Shown here piece after piece: positions 20,102-31,395 of a stretch of 64,000 bases of DNA (within the stretch, counting starts at the first letter, position 1; the number at the start of each line of letters is the position of its first letter). The translations under genes were made by a program, and so were the position numbers. The stretch lies in NCBI GenBank assembly GCA_028571685.1, contig CM053166.1, positions 60,040,111-60,104,110 on the forward strand. The letters are read 5' to 3'. Source of the stretch: Heterohyrax brucei. Its lineage: Eukaryota > Chordata > Mammalia > Hyracoidea > Procaviidae. Below the pieces are notes generated by a model. It ran no database searches and was not told where the DNA came from. It saw nothing but the letters and a program-made list of their open reading frames with translations.

Positions 20102-21704
20102 TTTTTTTTTTTAAAAAAATTATTATAATTAAGTCAAAGTTTACAACTCAAGTCAATTGGCCATATAAAATCCTGAACATCCACCTCTGTGCACCTCTAT
20201 CTGCTCTCCTCACCCTGTGACAGCACACTCTTTCCACTACTTACCTCCAGTACCACCTCAACCAACATTTGTTCCCTCCACTCCATGCTCTTTTCTCTCC
20301 TCTAAAGAGACCAGTTGGACATGTATCACTCTGTGTCCCAGAGTCCAGTTCAATTGTTGTCTGAAGTGTTGGCTTCAGTACTGGTTTCAGCTCTGGGCTA
20401 GCAGTAAGTCCAGAGGCTATGTTCTTAGGGGAACTCTCCAGGTTGTTGGACCATCAGGTATGGTCTTTTAAAAGAGCTCTTGATCTGCACACCCCCTTTC
20501 TCATGCTACTGCAGGGACTCTACATTGTGTTCCTTGACAAGGCTGTTCTTCATGGCAGCCAGGCACCATCTAGTTCTTCTTGTCTCATGCTGATGTAGTC
20601 TCTCAATCACATGGAACGTTCTGTCTCCTGGGCATGCACTTTCTTCATGTCTTGGATTTCATCTGGCTCCAGGTGGGGCGGGAAAAAATGATGTTTCCTG
20701 TACTGCAGCTTGCTGGCTTTTAAGACCCCAGTTCCAGTCGCCAATAAAGGATGCAGAACAATCTCTTAGAAAAAGACTAGCTATGCCAATTGACTTCAAT
20801 GTCCCCATGCTCCCAGGCCTCTGTGCCTGCTACTCTGTCCTTCAAAATGTTGGGTAGTATTTCAAAAACTTTTTAGCTTATGGTATACTTCAGTTGTGCT
20901 GAACTGCTTTCTACTGAATGCTATTGCTCCCTTCACTTAACCGAATTCCTATTAATTATTTAATCTATGAATAACTCTCCCTCCTTCCCCACCCTTGCAG
21001 CCATCAAAGAGTATTTTCTTCTGTGCATAAACCTTTTCTTAAGTCCTTATAATAGTGGTCTCATATAATATTTGTCCCTTTATAGCTGACTGATTTCACT
21101 CAGCATAATGTCTTCCAGTTGATTCCAGGTTATGTTTCCTAAAATCATTATTGTTCTTTATTACTGATAGTGTTCCATTGTGTAAATGTACCATACTTTG
21201 TTTATCCATTCATTTGTTAATGGGCACCTAGGTTGATTCCGTCTGTTTGCTATTGTGGACAGCACTGCAGTTAACATTCATATGCATGTATCTGTTCATG
21301 TAACAGCCCTTAGTTCTCTAGCATATATTCCAAGCAGTGGTACTGCTGGATCATACAGTATTCCTATTTCTAGCTTTTTAAGAAAGCACCAAATTGCTTT
21401 CCAAAAAGGTTGTACCATTTTACATTCCCACAAGTAGTATAGAAGAGTTCCATTTTCTCCAAGCCTCTTCAACATTGTTGTTTTGTGTTTTTTGGATTAG
21501 TGCCAGCCTTGTTGGGATGAGATAGTATCTCGTTGTAGTTTTGATTTGTATTTCTCTAATGGCTAATGATCTTGAACATTTCCTCTTATGTCTTTTGTCT
21601 GCCTGGATGTCTTCTTTGGAGAAGTGTCTGTCCACATCCTTTGCCTATTGATTGGGTTATTTGTCTTTTTCTTGTTGATATTTTGCTGTACCTTATAAAT
21701 TACG

Positions 21705-21876
21705 GTGGAAATCCTGGTGGCGTAGTAGTTAAGTGCTACATCTACTAACTGAAGGGAGAGCAGTTCAAATCCTCCAGGTGCTTCTTGGAAACTCTATGGC
21801 GCAGTTCTACTCTGTCCTATAGTGTTGCTATAAGTTGGAATCAACTCAATGGCAGTGGGTTTGGTTGTTTTTGATG
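21705..21876 (+). mobile_element. AfroSINE, sense, in L1-D
   Basis: A complete-looking copy. The tRNA-like head 'aatcctggtggcgtagtagt' holds box A, box B is 'agttcaaatcc', followed by 'gcttcttggaaactctatgg', 'tctgtcctatagtg', and the RTE-like end 'gttggaatcaactcaatggc' with a GGTTTGGTTG tail. It interrupts L1-D ORF2 sequence. Confidence 0.9.
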
Positions 21877-24679
21877 ATAGATTATAAAAATTAAACGTTG
21901 TTCAGATACATGGCTGCCAAATATTTTTTCCCAGTCTGTAGGCAATCTTTTTACTCTCTTGATAAAGTCTTTGGATGAGCATAACTGTTTGATTTTTAGT
22001 GGTTCCCATTTATCTATTCTGCTTTTTGTGCATTGTTAGTTACAGTTTGTGGTCTGTTTAAGCCATGGATTACAGCTTCCAGTGTAGTCCCTATTTTTTC
22101 TTCCATAATCAGTACTGTTTTAGATTTGATATGTAGGTCTTTGATCCATTTTGAGTTAGTTTTTGTGTAAGGTTTGAAATTTGGGTCTTGTTTCGGGTTT
22201 TTTTACAAGCAGATATCCAGTTTTGCCAATACCATTTTTTAAAAAGACTGTTTTCTCCCCAGCTCACCGCCTTTGGGCCTTTGTCAAATATCAGCTGTTC
22301 ATAGGTGGATGGTATTATTTCTGGGTTCTCTATTCTGTTCCATTGGTCTATATATCTGTTTTTGTATCAATACCAGGCTATTTTGACTACCGCAGCAGTG
22401 TAATGATTCTGAGGTCAGGTAGTGTGAAGCCTCCTACTGTGCTCCTCTTCTTCAGTAGTGCTTGACTTACCTGGGGTTTCTTCCCTTTCCAAACAAGGTT
22501 GGTAATTTGTTTCTCCACTTCTTTGAAAAATGGCATTAGGATTTGTATTGGGACTGCACTGTATGTACAGATTGCTTTGGGAAGCATAGGCATTTTCACA
22601 ATGTTAAGTCTTCTAGGTAGGTTTCTCCACTTAATCTAAGTCTTTTGGTTTCTTTCGGTAGAGTCCTGTAATTTTATTATTACATCTCTAGGTAGATTTA
22701 TTCCTAGGTATTTTATCTTCTTGGGGGCTATTGTAAAAGGTGTTGATTTGGTGATTTCCTTTTTGATGGTCTCTTTGTTGGTGCAAAGGAATCCCACTGA
22801 TTTATTTATGCTTATCTTATATTCTGATACTTCACGAACTCCTCTATTAGTTCCAGTAGGTTTTTGTATGGATTCTTCAGGGTTTTCCGTGTATAAGATC
22901 GTATCATCTGCAAATAGGGATACTTTTATTTCTTCTTTCCCAGTATGGATGCCCTTTATTTCTTTATATTGCTGATTGTTCTGGCTAAAACTTCCAGCAC
23001 AATGTTGAATAAAAGTGGTGACAATGGGCATCCTTTTCTCAGTGGGATTTCTTTCAGTCTCTATACATTCAGAATGATATTGGCTTCGGGCTTTGCATAG
23101 ATACCCTCTATCATGTTGAGGAATTTCCCTGCTATTCCTATTTTGCTGATAGTTTTTTAACATTAATGGGTGTTGGACTTTGTTAAATGCCTTTTCTGTA
23201 TTAGTTGATAAAATCAAGTGATTCTTATCTTTTGCATTATTTATGTGATTGACTACATTATTTTTCTGATGTTGAACCATCCCTGCATCTCTGGCATGAA
23301 TCATACTTGGTCATTGTGAATTATGTTTCTGATAAGCTGTTGAATTCTACTTCCTAGAATTTTGTTGAGGATGTTTGCATCTAAATTCATGAGAGATATC
23401 AGCCTGTAGTTTTCTTTTTTTGTGCTATCTTTAATCAGTTTTGTTATCAGGGTTATGCTGGCTTCCTAGAATGAATTTGAGAGTGTTCCATCCTTTTCTT
23501 TGCTGTGAAATACATTTAGTGGGATTGGTATTAAGTCTTCTCTAAAAGTTTGGTAGAATTCTCCAATGAAGTTGCCTGTGCCAGGATTTTTTTTTTTTTT
23601 TTTTTGGTTGGTAGTATTTTGATTACTGTTTCAGTCTCTTCTTTTGTGATAGGTTTATTAAGTTGTTCTACTTCTGTTTGTGATAATTTTGGTAGGTAAT
23701 GTGATTCTAGAAGTTTGTCCATTTCCTCTAGGTTTCAAATCTATTAGAGTACAACTTTTTATAATATTCCGTTATGACTCTCTTAATTTTGATCAGGTCT
23801 GTTGTAACATCTACCATCTCATGTCTTATTCAGATTGTTCATTTCCTCTCCTGTTTTTCTTTTGTGAGTTTAGCCAGTGGTTTATACATTTTGTTAATCT
23901 TTTGAAAAAACAAGATTTCAGTTTTGTTAATTCTTTCAGTTGTTTTTCCATTCTTTAATTTGTTTAGTTCTGCTCTAATTTTTATTGTCTGTTTTCGTCT
24001 GGTGCCCAAGCGGTTCTTTTGTTGTCCTCTTTCTACTTGTTCAAGTTGTAGGTTAATTCTTTGATTTAGGCCCTGCCTTCATTTTGAATATGTGCATTTA
24101 TTGAGATAAACTGACCGCTAAGTGCTGCTCTTGTTTTATCCCATTGGTTCTGATAGGATATGTTTTCATTCCCTTTCATTCCATGAATTTCTTTATTGTG
24201 TCCTTGATTTCTTCTAGAACCCCAGAATTTTTGAGCAAGGTGTTGCTCAGTTTCCATGAGTTCCAGTTCCTACCAATGTTTTTTCTGCTACTGAATTCAA
24301 CTTTTATGGCTTTATGGTCTGAGACAGTACTTTATAATATTTTAATGCTTTGGATTTTATTAATACTTGCCTTATGGCCTTATACATGGTCTATTCTGGA
24401 GCCTGCTCTATGTGCATTGGAAAAGAAGATGTACTTGTCTGTTGTTGGGTAAGAGAGTTCTGTGTATATCTGTGAGGTTGAATTGGGTGATTGCCATGAT
24501 AAAATCTTCCATATCTATATTGAGCTTTTTTCTGAATGTTTTGTTCATTACTGAAAGTGATGTGTTGAAGTCTCCCACTATTATTGTGGGGCTATCTATC
24601 TCACTTTTCAATGTTGTCAGTATTTGTTTGATGTGTTTAGATGCTCTGATGTTGTGTGCATAAATATTCAATACTGTCA

Positions 24680-25156
24680 TACAAGGCCTGACAATTAAAA
24701 CAGCGAACTTAATTGTTCTAAGTGCTACATACCTCATTGCTGAATATCACTACTGTTACCTTTGAAGTACTACCCAAGGGGGCAAGTTTGAGAACTTAAT
24801 TGTATAATTGTCAGTGAGGGAGTTTTTAGTTAGTAAACAAATAACAATATTGGAACACCCTCCTTACTCACTTGATCTGGCCCACAATGACTTTTTTCTT
24901 TACCCAAAGGTAAAGGAAACACTGAAAGCAAGATATTTTGATGATATTCAGGACATCAAAGTTAATATGCCAACAGCTCTGATGGCCATTCCAGAAAAAG
25001 AGTTCCAAAATTGCTTTTAAGGATGGACTAGGTGCTGGCATCAGTACATAGCTTCCCAAGGGGAGTTCTTCAAAGGTGACTGTAGTGATATTCAGCAATG
25101 AGGTATGTTGTGCTTTTTCTAGGATGAATTTGCAAACTTAATTTTCAGACTTCATA
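24680..25156 (+). mobile_element. Fold-back mariner-derived element, copy 2
   Basis: Flanked by a duplicated TA (24,680-24,681 and 25,155-25,156) inside L1-D, with the L1 sequence continuous across it. The short left arm is antisense transposase 3' sequence. From about 24,777 the sense arm encodes a mariner transposase tail with the 'HPPYSLDLAHNDFFLYPKV' block that holds the third catalytic aspartate (open frame 24,808-25,020, 70 codons). Terminal repeats pair ('ctgacaattaa' against 'ctgaaaattaa'). The order of arms is that of copies 1 and 3 read in reverse. The rest of the transposase, including its first catalytic residues, is absent, so it is non-autonomous. Confidence 0.8.
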
Positions 25157-25929
25157 TTTTCCTTGTGTATTGAAACTTTAAGCAATAGTGACTATCCTTG
25201 TCCACTAAGGTGGATTTTACTTTAAAGTCTATTTTATCTGAGGCTAGCATTGCCATTTCTGCTCTTTTTCACTTGTTAGTCTGGTATATATTTTTCCATC
25301 CTTTGAGTTTCAGTTTGTTCATATCTGAGTCTAAAGTGTTTTCTTGTAAGCAGCATAAAGACGGATTGAGCTTTTTGATCCAATCTGTTACTCTCTCTCT
25401 TTATTGGTGCATTTAATCCATTTACAGTCAGTGTAATTATTAATAGGTATGAATTTGTTGCTGTCTTTTTGGTGTGTTGTTGACTGTTTCTTTGTTCCAC
25501 TTAATATTCTGTTATGAATTGTTTTTCTTTCTGGGTTTTCATTTCATCCTTTTCAATGTTGGTTTTAAATTTGTTGAGACTTCTAGATTGTTTCTTGCTT
25601 TGATGTATAGTATTGTTGATTTGCTTTGTGACTACTCCTGTATTTCCCCCTAATGTTCTAAGTTTAAACCAGTCTTTAACTTTTTTGTATTGTCTTGACT
25701 TCCTAACCACCTAAAAGGTCTATAAATACATTACTTTGCCTTTCTTTTTGGTATAATGTTGTTATAATTTGCATACTGAGATTTCTTTTTCCCCAATTTT
25801 AATATTTCAGCTGTGATTGAGCTTTGTGGTTTCTCTAATCAAATTGGACTCTAAATGCTTTGTTCTGCATTGTGTCCTTGAGTATGTGTCTGCTGTTATT
25901 GATTTTCTAATCAAAGAGCTTTCTTCAAT

Positions 25930-26450
25930 AGAGAGACCCACGTGAGTGGGTGACTACATTGACTTGTGACCAGAAGAACTGGATGGTGCTCGGCCACCAC
26001 CAGACTCACAAAGTTGAGTCTCACTGGCAACACAAGAATAAAAAGAGGTGTATCCTGAGATCACTAAAAGACCTCAATTGATGGCCAGGGGCCTCAGAGT
26101 TCCCCCTGAGAGCATGGCTCCTGGTGATGATTCTGCCCCTGTCCATACATTATAATGGAAGTCAATTCTTTGGAGAGGAATGGATCGGACTTGGTGAGAC
26201 AGAGTGACCATATCATGTGTGCACTTTATGGTTCTATGCATCTATAGGATGCCGTCCTGCTGACCTCTTACTGGAGGCAGGGGAGTGGGTGGGGAGGAGG
26301 GGGTAGGAGATTGTTGGGAGGATAAGACAGATATGGAGTGGAGAGGAAGAATGTGCTGTCACTGGGTAGGGAGAGCAGTGGGAGCTGCTATAGGTGGGCA
26401 TGCAAATTTATATGGGAATGTACATTTTCATTCAATCATAATAAAAAAAA
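25930..26450 (+). mobile_element. 5'-truncated L1 3' UTR, opposing orientation
   Basis: Sense L1 3' UTR text ('gtgaccagaagaactggatg', 'ctcaattgatggccagg', 'ggttctatgcatctatag') ending in 'cataataaaaaaaa'. Compare the reverse complement of 11,879-12,330. It is inserted head-on into L1-D between ORF2 and ORF1; L1-D text resumes with 'gtaattttggtttgg'. The frame at 26,338-26,628 straddles the junction and is not a gene. Confidence 0.8.
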
Positions 26451-27355
26451 TGGTTCCTGTAATTTTGGTTTGGTTTTTGCAAATTCTTTAAAATTCTGTT
26501 TATCTGGGAATGTCGCCATCATATTTGAGAGACAGTTTTTCAGGATATATAATTCTTGGAAGTATTTTTTCCTTCAAGGCTTTATATATGTCATCCCATC
26601 GCCTTCTTGCCAACATGATTTCTGCTGAATAATTGGAACTCCATCTAAAGGACTCTTCTTTGTAGGTTGGTTTTTGTTTGAGCCTCGCTGCCTTTAAGAG
26701 CACTGCCTTATATTTCATTTTGTTAAGCTTGATTATAGTGCGTCTTGGGTCTTTCTTTAGGGAACTACCTTTTTTGGAGTTCAATGAGCATCTTAGATAG
26801 ATATCTTCTTGACTTTCATGACATCAGGCAAGTTTTCTGTCAGGAAGTCTCCAACAGTTCTGTTTTCTGCTATTCCTCTCTGTTTTAGTACTACAATCAT
26901 TCCTAAGTTATTCCTCTTGATAGAGTCTCACATTACTCTTACTGAGTCTTCATTTTTATTAATTATTTTATCTGATTTTTCCTCATAAATGCTGGTGTCA
27001 GTTGCTTTATCTTCATTCTCACTGTCTCAGCTTTCCATTTCCTTGAATCTGCTCCCTTGACTTTGTATTAAATTGTGTAACTCTGATTTTACTGTTAATT
27101 TGCTGAATTTCAGGTCATTGTTCTAGCAATTGTTGTAGCTTGTTTAATTTTTCATTTTGTTCTGCTGCCCTTTGTCTAATATTGATCCAAGTTTATTAAA
27201 GGGTTTTGTATATACTCTTTTGTGTTCTACCTCTGATAATTGCAGAACAGCTTCTTCATCTGGGAAATTTTTGGATTCTTTATTTTTGAAGTTTTCTGGA
27301 GCCACATTGATCTGCTTCTTTAAATGTTTAGAAATTGATTGTTGTCTCTAAGCTG
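26451..27355 (-). pseudogene. L1-D ORF1 remnant
   Basis: Antisense ORF1 text. 26,500-26,784 retains 'LNKMKYKAVLLKAARLK', 'SAEIMLARRRWDD' and 'ILPRIIYPEKLSLKY', the C-terminal RNA-binding domain of L1 ORF1p. Upstream coiled-coil sequence is broken by several stops. It is much more decayed than the ORF1s of L1-A and L1-B. Confidence 0.75.
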
Positions 27356-27361
27356 CAATCT

Positions 27362-27380
27362 AACACACACAAACACACAC
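27362..27380. repeat. (CA)n tract flanking mariner copy 3
   Basis: ACACACACAAACACACAC immediately left of the element. A (GT)n tract of about 25 nt lies immediately right of it at 27,939-27,964, in the mirror orientation. Confidence 0.9.
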
Positions 27381-27938
27381 GTGACCTGACAATTACATTC
27401 AAGAACTCATCTTAGAAAAAGTACTCCATACCTCACTGGTGACTATCACTATGGTCACCTTTGAAGTACTCCTCTTGAGAAGCTATGCACTGATGCCAGC
27501 ACCCAGTTCATCCTTCAAAGCAATTTTGGAACTTTTTCTGGAATGGCCATCAGAGCTTTCATCATATTACCCTTGATGTCCTGAATGTCATCAAAATGTT
27601 TTCTTTTCAAAATTTTCTTTATCTTCAAGAAAAGAAAAAAGTCATTGGGGGCCAGACCCTATGAGCAGGGAGTTTGTTTCAATATGGTTATTTGTTTATA
27701 GACTAAAAACTCCCTCACGGACAACTATACAATTAAGTTCATGAGCTTGCCAGTGTGCCACTGTGTGCAATGGCCATTCCAGAAAGAATTCCAAAATTGC
27801 TTTGAAAGGTGGACTAGTTGCTAGAATCATTGCAGAGCTTCCAAAGGGAAGTACTTTGAAGGTGACCATAATGATATTCAGCAACGAGGTATGTAGCACT
27901 TACAACAATTAAGCTTGTATACTTGTCAGGTCTTGTGC
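27381..27938 (-). mobile_element. Fold-back mariner-derived element, copy 3
   Basis: Left terminus 'gacctgacaattac', right terminus 'acttgtcaggtc'. The left ~320 nt are antisense transposase 3' sequence; past a switch near 27,745 the right ~190 nt are the sense transposase 3' end, exactly as in copy 1. A (CA)n tract precedes it (27,362-27,380) and a (TG)n tract follows (27,939-27,964). It lies between L1-D ORF1 and 5' UTR. Confidence 0.75.
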
Positions 27939-28059
27939 ATGTGTGTGTGTGTGTGTGTGTGTGTATTTTAACTTGGTTTTTACTGTATGAGTAGTCTAGT
28001 TGTTTGACCTAGCGTCATTACTGGAATCTTAATAATCCTTATGTCCCGTCATCCACTGA

Positions 28060-28800
28060 TTGTAGTGATGCCTGACCTGAGAGATGTAGTAGGAATTGCT
28101 GATTCAGGGGATCTACCAGAATGCTTCTTCCAACCCACCTTTTATTTCCCTCCCCGGGTCCGGAGAAAAGTTCAGGGCACACACATAAAATATCCAACTT
28201 GTGGCCAGGTAGTATTCTAGCATTTAGAATCAGGTGTAGAGCAGAGAAAGGGGAGGGTTGAAGGCTGGGTACAGGGGGTGAAGTCAGTACACATGAAAGG
28301 CTTGAGTCATGAAAGTTGATGAGCACTTTGCTTGTGACACACCAGTAGGTACAGCAATTCAAAGCTCAGAGGAGCCAGTAGAACTTGTTGTCCACCCCTA
28401 CCTTTGTTTCCCTCTCTAAGTCCAAGAGAAAAGCTCAGGGCACCCAGGTAAAATATCACACCACTGTCTGGGCAGTGCACCAGAATCTAGCCTGAGTTGT
28501 AAAGCCAAGAAAGTATGTGGGAAAGGCTGGAGATGGGGAGGGAAATCAGCACACAGGAAAGGACTGAGCCCAGAGGGGTCACGAGCACTTATCTTGAGAT
28601 AATCATCATGTGGAATTCACCCGGGGTTCTGAAGATACAGTGCTCTGCAGCTCAAGGAAGCCAGTGGAGGTTTTCTTCTGCCCTTTGCTTTGTTCACCTC
28701 TCTGAGTCTGAGAGAAAAGCTCATGGCACACTCATACAATCCCACTTCCAGTCCATGCAGTACACCAGAATTTAGCCTCTCGTGTAACTCAGAGAAAGGA
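28060..28800 (-). promoter_or_regulatory. L1-D 5' UTR, about three tandem monomers
   Basis: The landmark 'gagaaaag(c/t)tcagggcac' recurs at 28,163, 28,426 and 28,712 (last copy slightly changed), giving periods of 263 and 286 nt. Each is followed by 'ccagaat(c/t)tagcct'-like text and preceded by 'tttcccTCYCTRAGTC'-like text. They probably form the internal promoter on the minus strand; function is inferred from rodent monomeric L1 promoters. Confidence 0.65.
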
Positions 28801-29220
28801 AGGACACTGCTGCACTTGGCTGCCAGCTGCTACAGTGTTCTCTAAGTGTAGCAGCCTTAATCAAAGCTTCTCAGCTGAGAGAGACTTTCTGCTCAGGTGC
28901 CTCTGCTCAGCTTGGCAGCCAGCCCCAGCTGCCCTCTCAGGTGCAGCAGTCCCAGTCCTAACCTCCCAGCTGACAAAGATGGCATCTGCACCTGCACTGC
29001 CACTCTATTGCTATGCTGGCAGAAGCAGGAACCTTTGCACTGCCAATTTTATTCTTACAAAGATAGTTGTTCCCCTTCCTGTCACCTAGTATGATCTCAC
29101 AACTTTCTGCCTGATCTTGGGGCTGCTAGAATGTCTTTTGTTCTGTCAAGTTGTTTTTCAAGGCCTTAGCAGTTAAAGGGATCAGAGTAGACATGTGACT
29201 AGTCTGCCATTTTGGTCCCC

Positions 29221-30768
29221 TCTCCTCTTTTAGGTTTTATAATTTGATCTTTTATTCATATTAAGTTCATTTTTGTGTATAGCATGAGGTATAACTCCTG
29301 TTTTATATTTTAAGAAAGACATCCAGGTTTGCCAACACCATTTGCTAAAGAGACTATTTTTTTCCCATTTAATGGACTTGAGTCCTTAGCCAAAGATCAA
29401 CTGAACACGGGATTTACATCTGTGTTCTCAATTGTGTTTCATTGGTCTATGTGTCTTGTTGTACCAGTAACAGGCTGTTTTGACTACTGTGGCTGTATAG
29501 CAGGTCCTGAGGTCAGGTAGATAGTGTGAGGCTGACTACTTTCTCCTTTTTCTTCCATAATGTTTTGCTTCTCTGGTGCCTCTTTCCTTTCCATATAAAG
29601 TTGATGATTAGTTTTTTGGTCTTGTTGAAAAATGCTGTTGGTATTTGGATTGGAATTGTGTTATGTCTGTAAGTAGATGGCTTTGCAGAGAATTAACATT
29701 TTTACAATGTGGATTTTTTCCCATCCATGAGCACAGAATATTTTTCCATTTATGTAGCTTTCTTTTGGTTTCTTGCATTAATGTTTTGTACCTTTCCTTG
29801 TATAATCTTTTATGTCTCTTATTAGATTTATTCCTAAGTATTTTACCTTTTTAGGGACTATTATAAATGATATTGTTTTCATGATTTCATTTTCTTATTT
29901 TCCTTGTTGTTATATAGGTATCCAAATGATTTTTGTACACTGATCTTATATCCAGCTACTCTGATGAATCTATTATTTCCAATAGTTTTCCTGTGAAATC
30001 TTGAGTTCTCTAAGCATGGGATCATATTGTCTGCTAATAGGGGTAGTTTTCTTCTTTGTTTCCAATTTGGATGCCATTTACTTCTTTTTCTTTGCTTCTT
30101 GCTCTGGCTAGGACTTCCAGTACCATGTCAAATGTTAGTGATGATAAAGGGCATCCATGTCTTTTCACATTCTCAGGGGAAATGCATTCACCTTTTTCTG
30201 TTGATAATGATGTTGGCTGCTAGTTTTACATAGATGTTATTTGTTATGTTGAGGGATTTCCCTTCTATTTCTATTTTATTAAGATTTTTTATCAGAAATT
30301 GGTTTCAATCTTTATCAAATGCCTTTGGTACATCGACTGAGATGATAATGTGATTCTTTTGTTTATGTGGTGGATTATGTTGATTGATTTTATACTATTG
30401 AATGATCCTTACATACCTGATATGAATCCTATGTGGTCCTGGTTATTATTATTGTTTTTGATATGATGCTGAATTCTCTTGGGTAGAATTTTGTTGAGAA
30501 TTGTTGCATCTGTATTGATGAAAGGTATTGGTGTACAAGTTTCTGTGGTGTCTGTCTGGATTTGGTGTTAAATTTATGCTGGCTTCATTGAATGAATTTA
30601 GAAGTATTCCTTTCTTTTCTATGTTCTGAAATAGTTTGAGTAGTACTTGTGTGAGCTCTACCCTGCGTGATTGTTAGATCTCTTCTGTCAAGCTGTCCAG
30701 GCCAGGGCTTTTTATATTGTTGTTGGGAGATTTTTTATTACCTTTTTAACCTCTTCTCTATTATGGCC
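29221..30768 (-). mobile_element. Old host L1, segment 5 (ORF2 RT region)
   Basis: Continues the host L1 after L1-D ('gtatagcatgaggtataac', 'ccaacaccatttgctaaag', 'ctttatcaaatgcctttgg'). The reverse-transcriptase region is recognisable in antisense but has no long open frame. Clearly older than L1-A/B/D. Confidence 0.75.
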
Positions 30769-31168
30769 CTGTCTTAGTTACCTAGTGCTGCTGTAACAGA
30801 AATACCTCAAGTAGATGGCTTTGAAAAATAGAAATTTATTCTCTCACAGTTTAGGAGAGCAGAAGTCCTGACTCAGAGTGCTAGTTCTTAAAGGATTTTT
30901 CTGTCTCTTGACTCTGGAGGAAGGTCCTCGTCATCAATCTTCTCCTGGTCTGGGAGTTTCTCAGTGCAAGGATACTAGGTCTGAATCATGGGCTCCACTT
31001 CTGGCCCTTGTTCCTTGGTGGTGAGGACTTCTCCCCTCCTTGGTTCTCTTTTTTATATCTCAAAAGACAATGACTAAAGATACAACCTAATTCTGTAGAC
31101 TGTGTCTTGCTTCATTAACATAACTGCCTCTAATCCTGCCTCATTAACATAACAGTGGTTAGCATTTA
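30769..31168 (-). mobile_element. Solo LTR fragment, MaLR/ERVL type
   Basis: The plus strand begins 'tgtcttagttacctagtgc' and runs through 'gaaatttattctctcacag', the complement of an LTR polyadenylation region (AATAAA on the minus strand). The same family appears in sense at 48,137 (shared 'cccagaccaaggaa'/'ccagaccaggagaag' and terminal 'gtatttctgtta...agca' blocks). It is a 5'-shortened fossil. The far boundary is approximate. Confidence 0.65.
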
Positions 31169-31395
31169 CAACACGTTCTCCAGTGAAGCCATCCTGGCCA
31201 TGGCTCTTTTTTCGGTTGGGATTTCTTTTCTTTTCTTTCTTTTTTTTTTCTTGCTCCTTAATTTTTTTTTTTTTCTTCCTCTGGATCCATTCATACTTCC
31301 TGGCTCAGTTTCCATTTAAGTAGGTAGTATGTTTCTAGAAATTTGTTCATTTCACATAGGTTCCACTGGGTCTGTTGTAATGTCCCTTATTTCTT
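31169..31395 (-). mobile_element. Old L1 segment 6 (ORF2)
   Basis: Antisense L1 ORF2 text ('cagtgaagccatcctggcc', 'aagtaggtagtatgtttc'), with T-rich expansions. It overlaps by roughly 70 nt of homologous sequence with the end of segment 5, so it may belong to a second L1 copy, or a small rearrangement occurred. It ends at the CCCTTATTTCTT target site (31,384-31,395) of L1-B. Confidence 0.6.

Larger units (their letters stand above)
21050..25480 (-). pseudogene. L1-D ORF2, decayed and interrupted
   Basis: Endonuclease-reverse transcriptase remnants. The N-terminus near 25,480-25,276 has 'LTVNGLNAPIKRE'. The endonuclease 'GDFNTSL' block lies in 24,408-24,737, the RT active-site block 'LFADDTILYTENPEE' near 22,890, and 'ILMPFFKEVEKQITNLVWKG' in 22,387-22,599. 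Many stops and frame changes are present, plus a mariner insertion (24,680-25,156) and an AfroSINE (21,705-21,876). A 20-nt poly-T run at 23,588-23,607 lengthens one region. Confidence 0.8.
20102..29220 (-). mobile_element. L1-D, mid-age full-length L1 with internal insertions
   Basis: The minus strand starts at 29,220 with 'ggggaccaaaatggcagac', a typical L1 5' end with a YY1-like ATGGC core. It continues through a monomeric 5' UTR (about 28,060-28,800), ORF1 remnants (27,355-26,451), ORF2 remnants (about 25,480-21,050), 3' UTR and a poly-T/A-rich tail at 20,102-20,130. Subtracting four internal insertions (AfroSINE, two mariner elements, an opposing truncated L1) leaves about 7.4 kb. Imperfect flanks (CTTTTTAAG and TCTTTTAGG) may be the target duplication. 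It is more diverged than L1-A and L1-B. Confidence 0.85.

Noticed and set aside
21705-21780. Functional tRNA gene from the box A/box B-like text
   Set aside because: It is the head of an AfroSINE; no cloverleaf with intact arms, and similar heads recur across the window.
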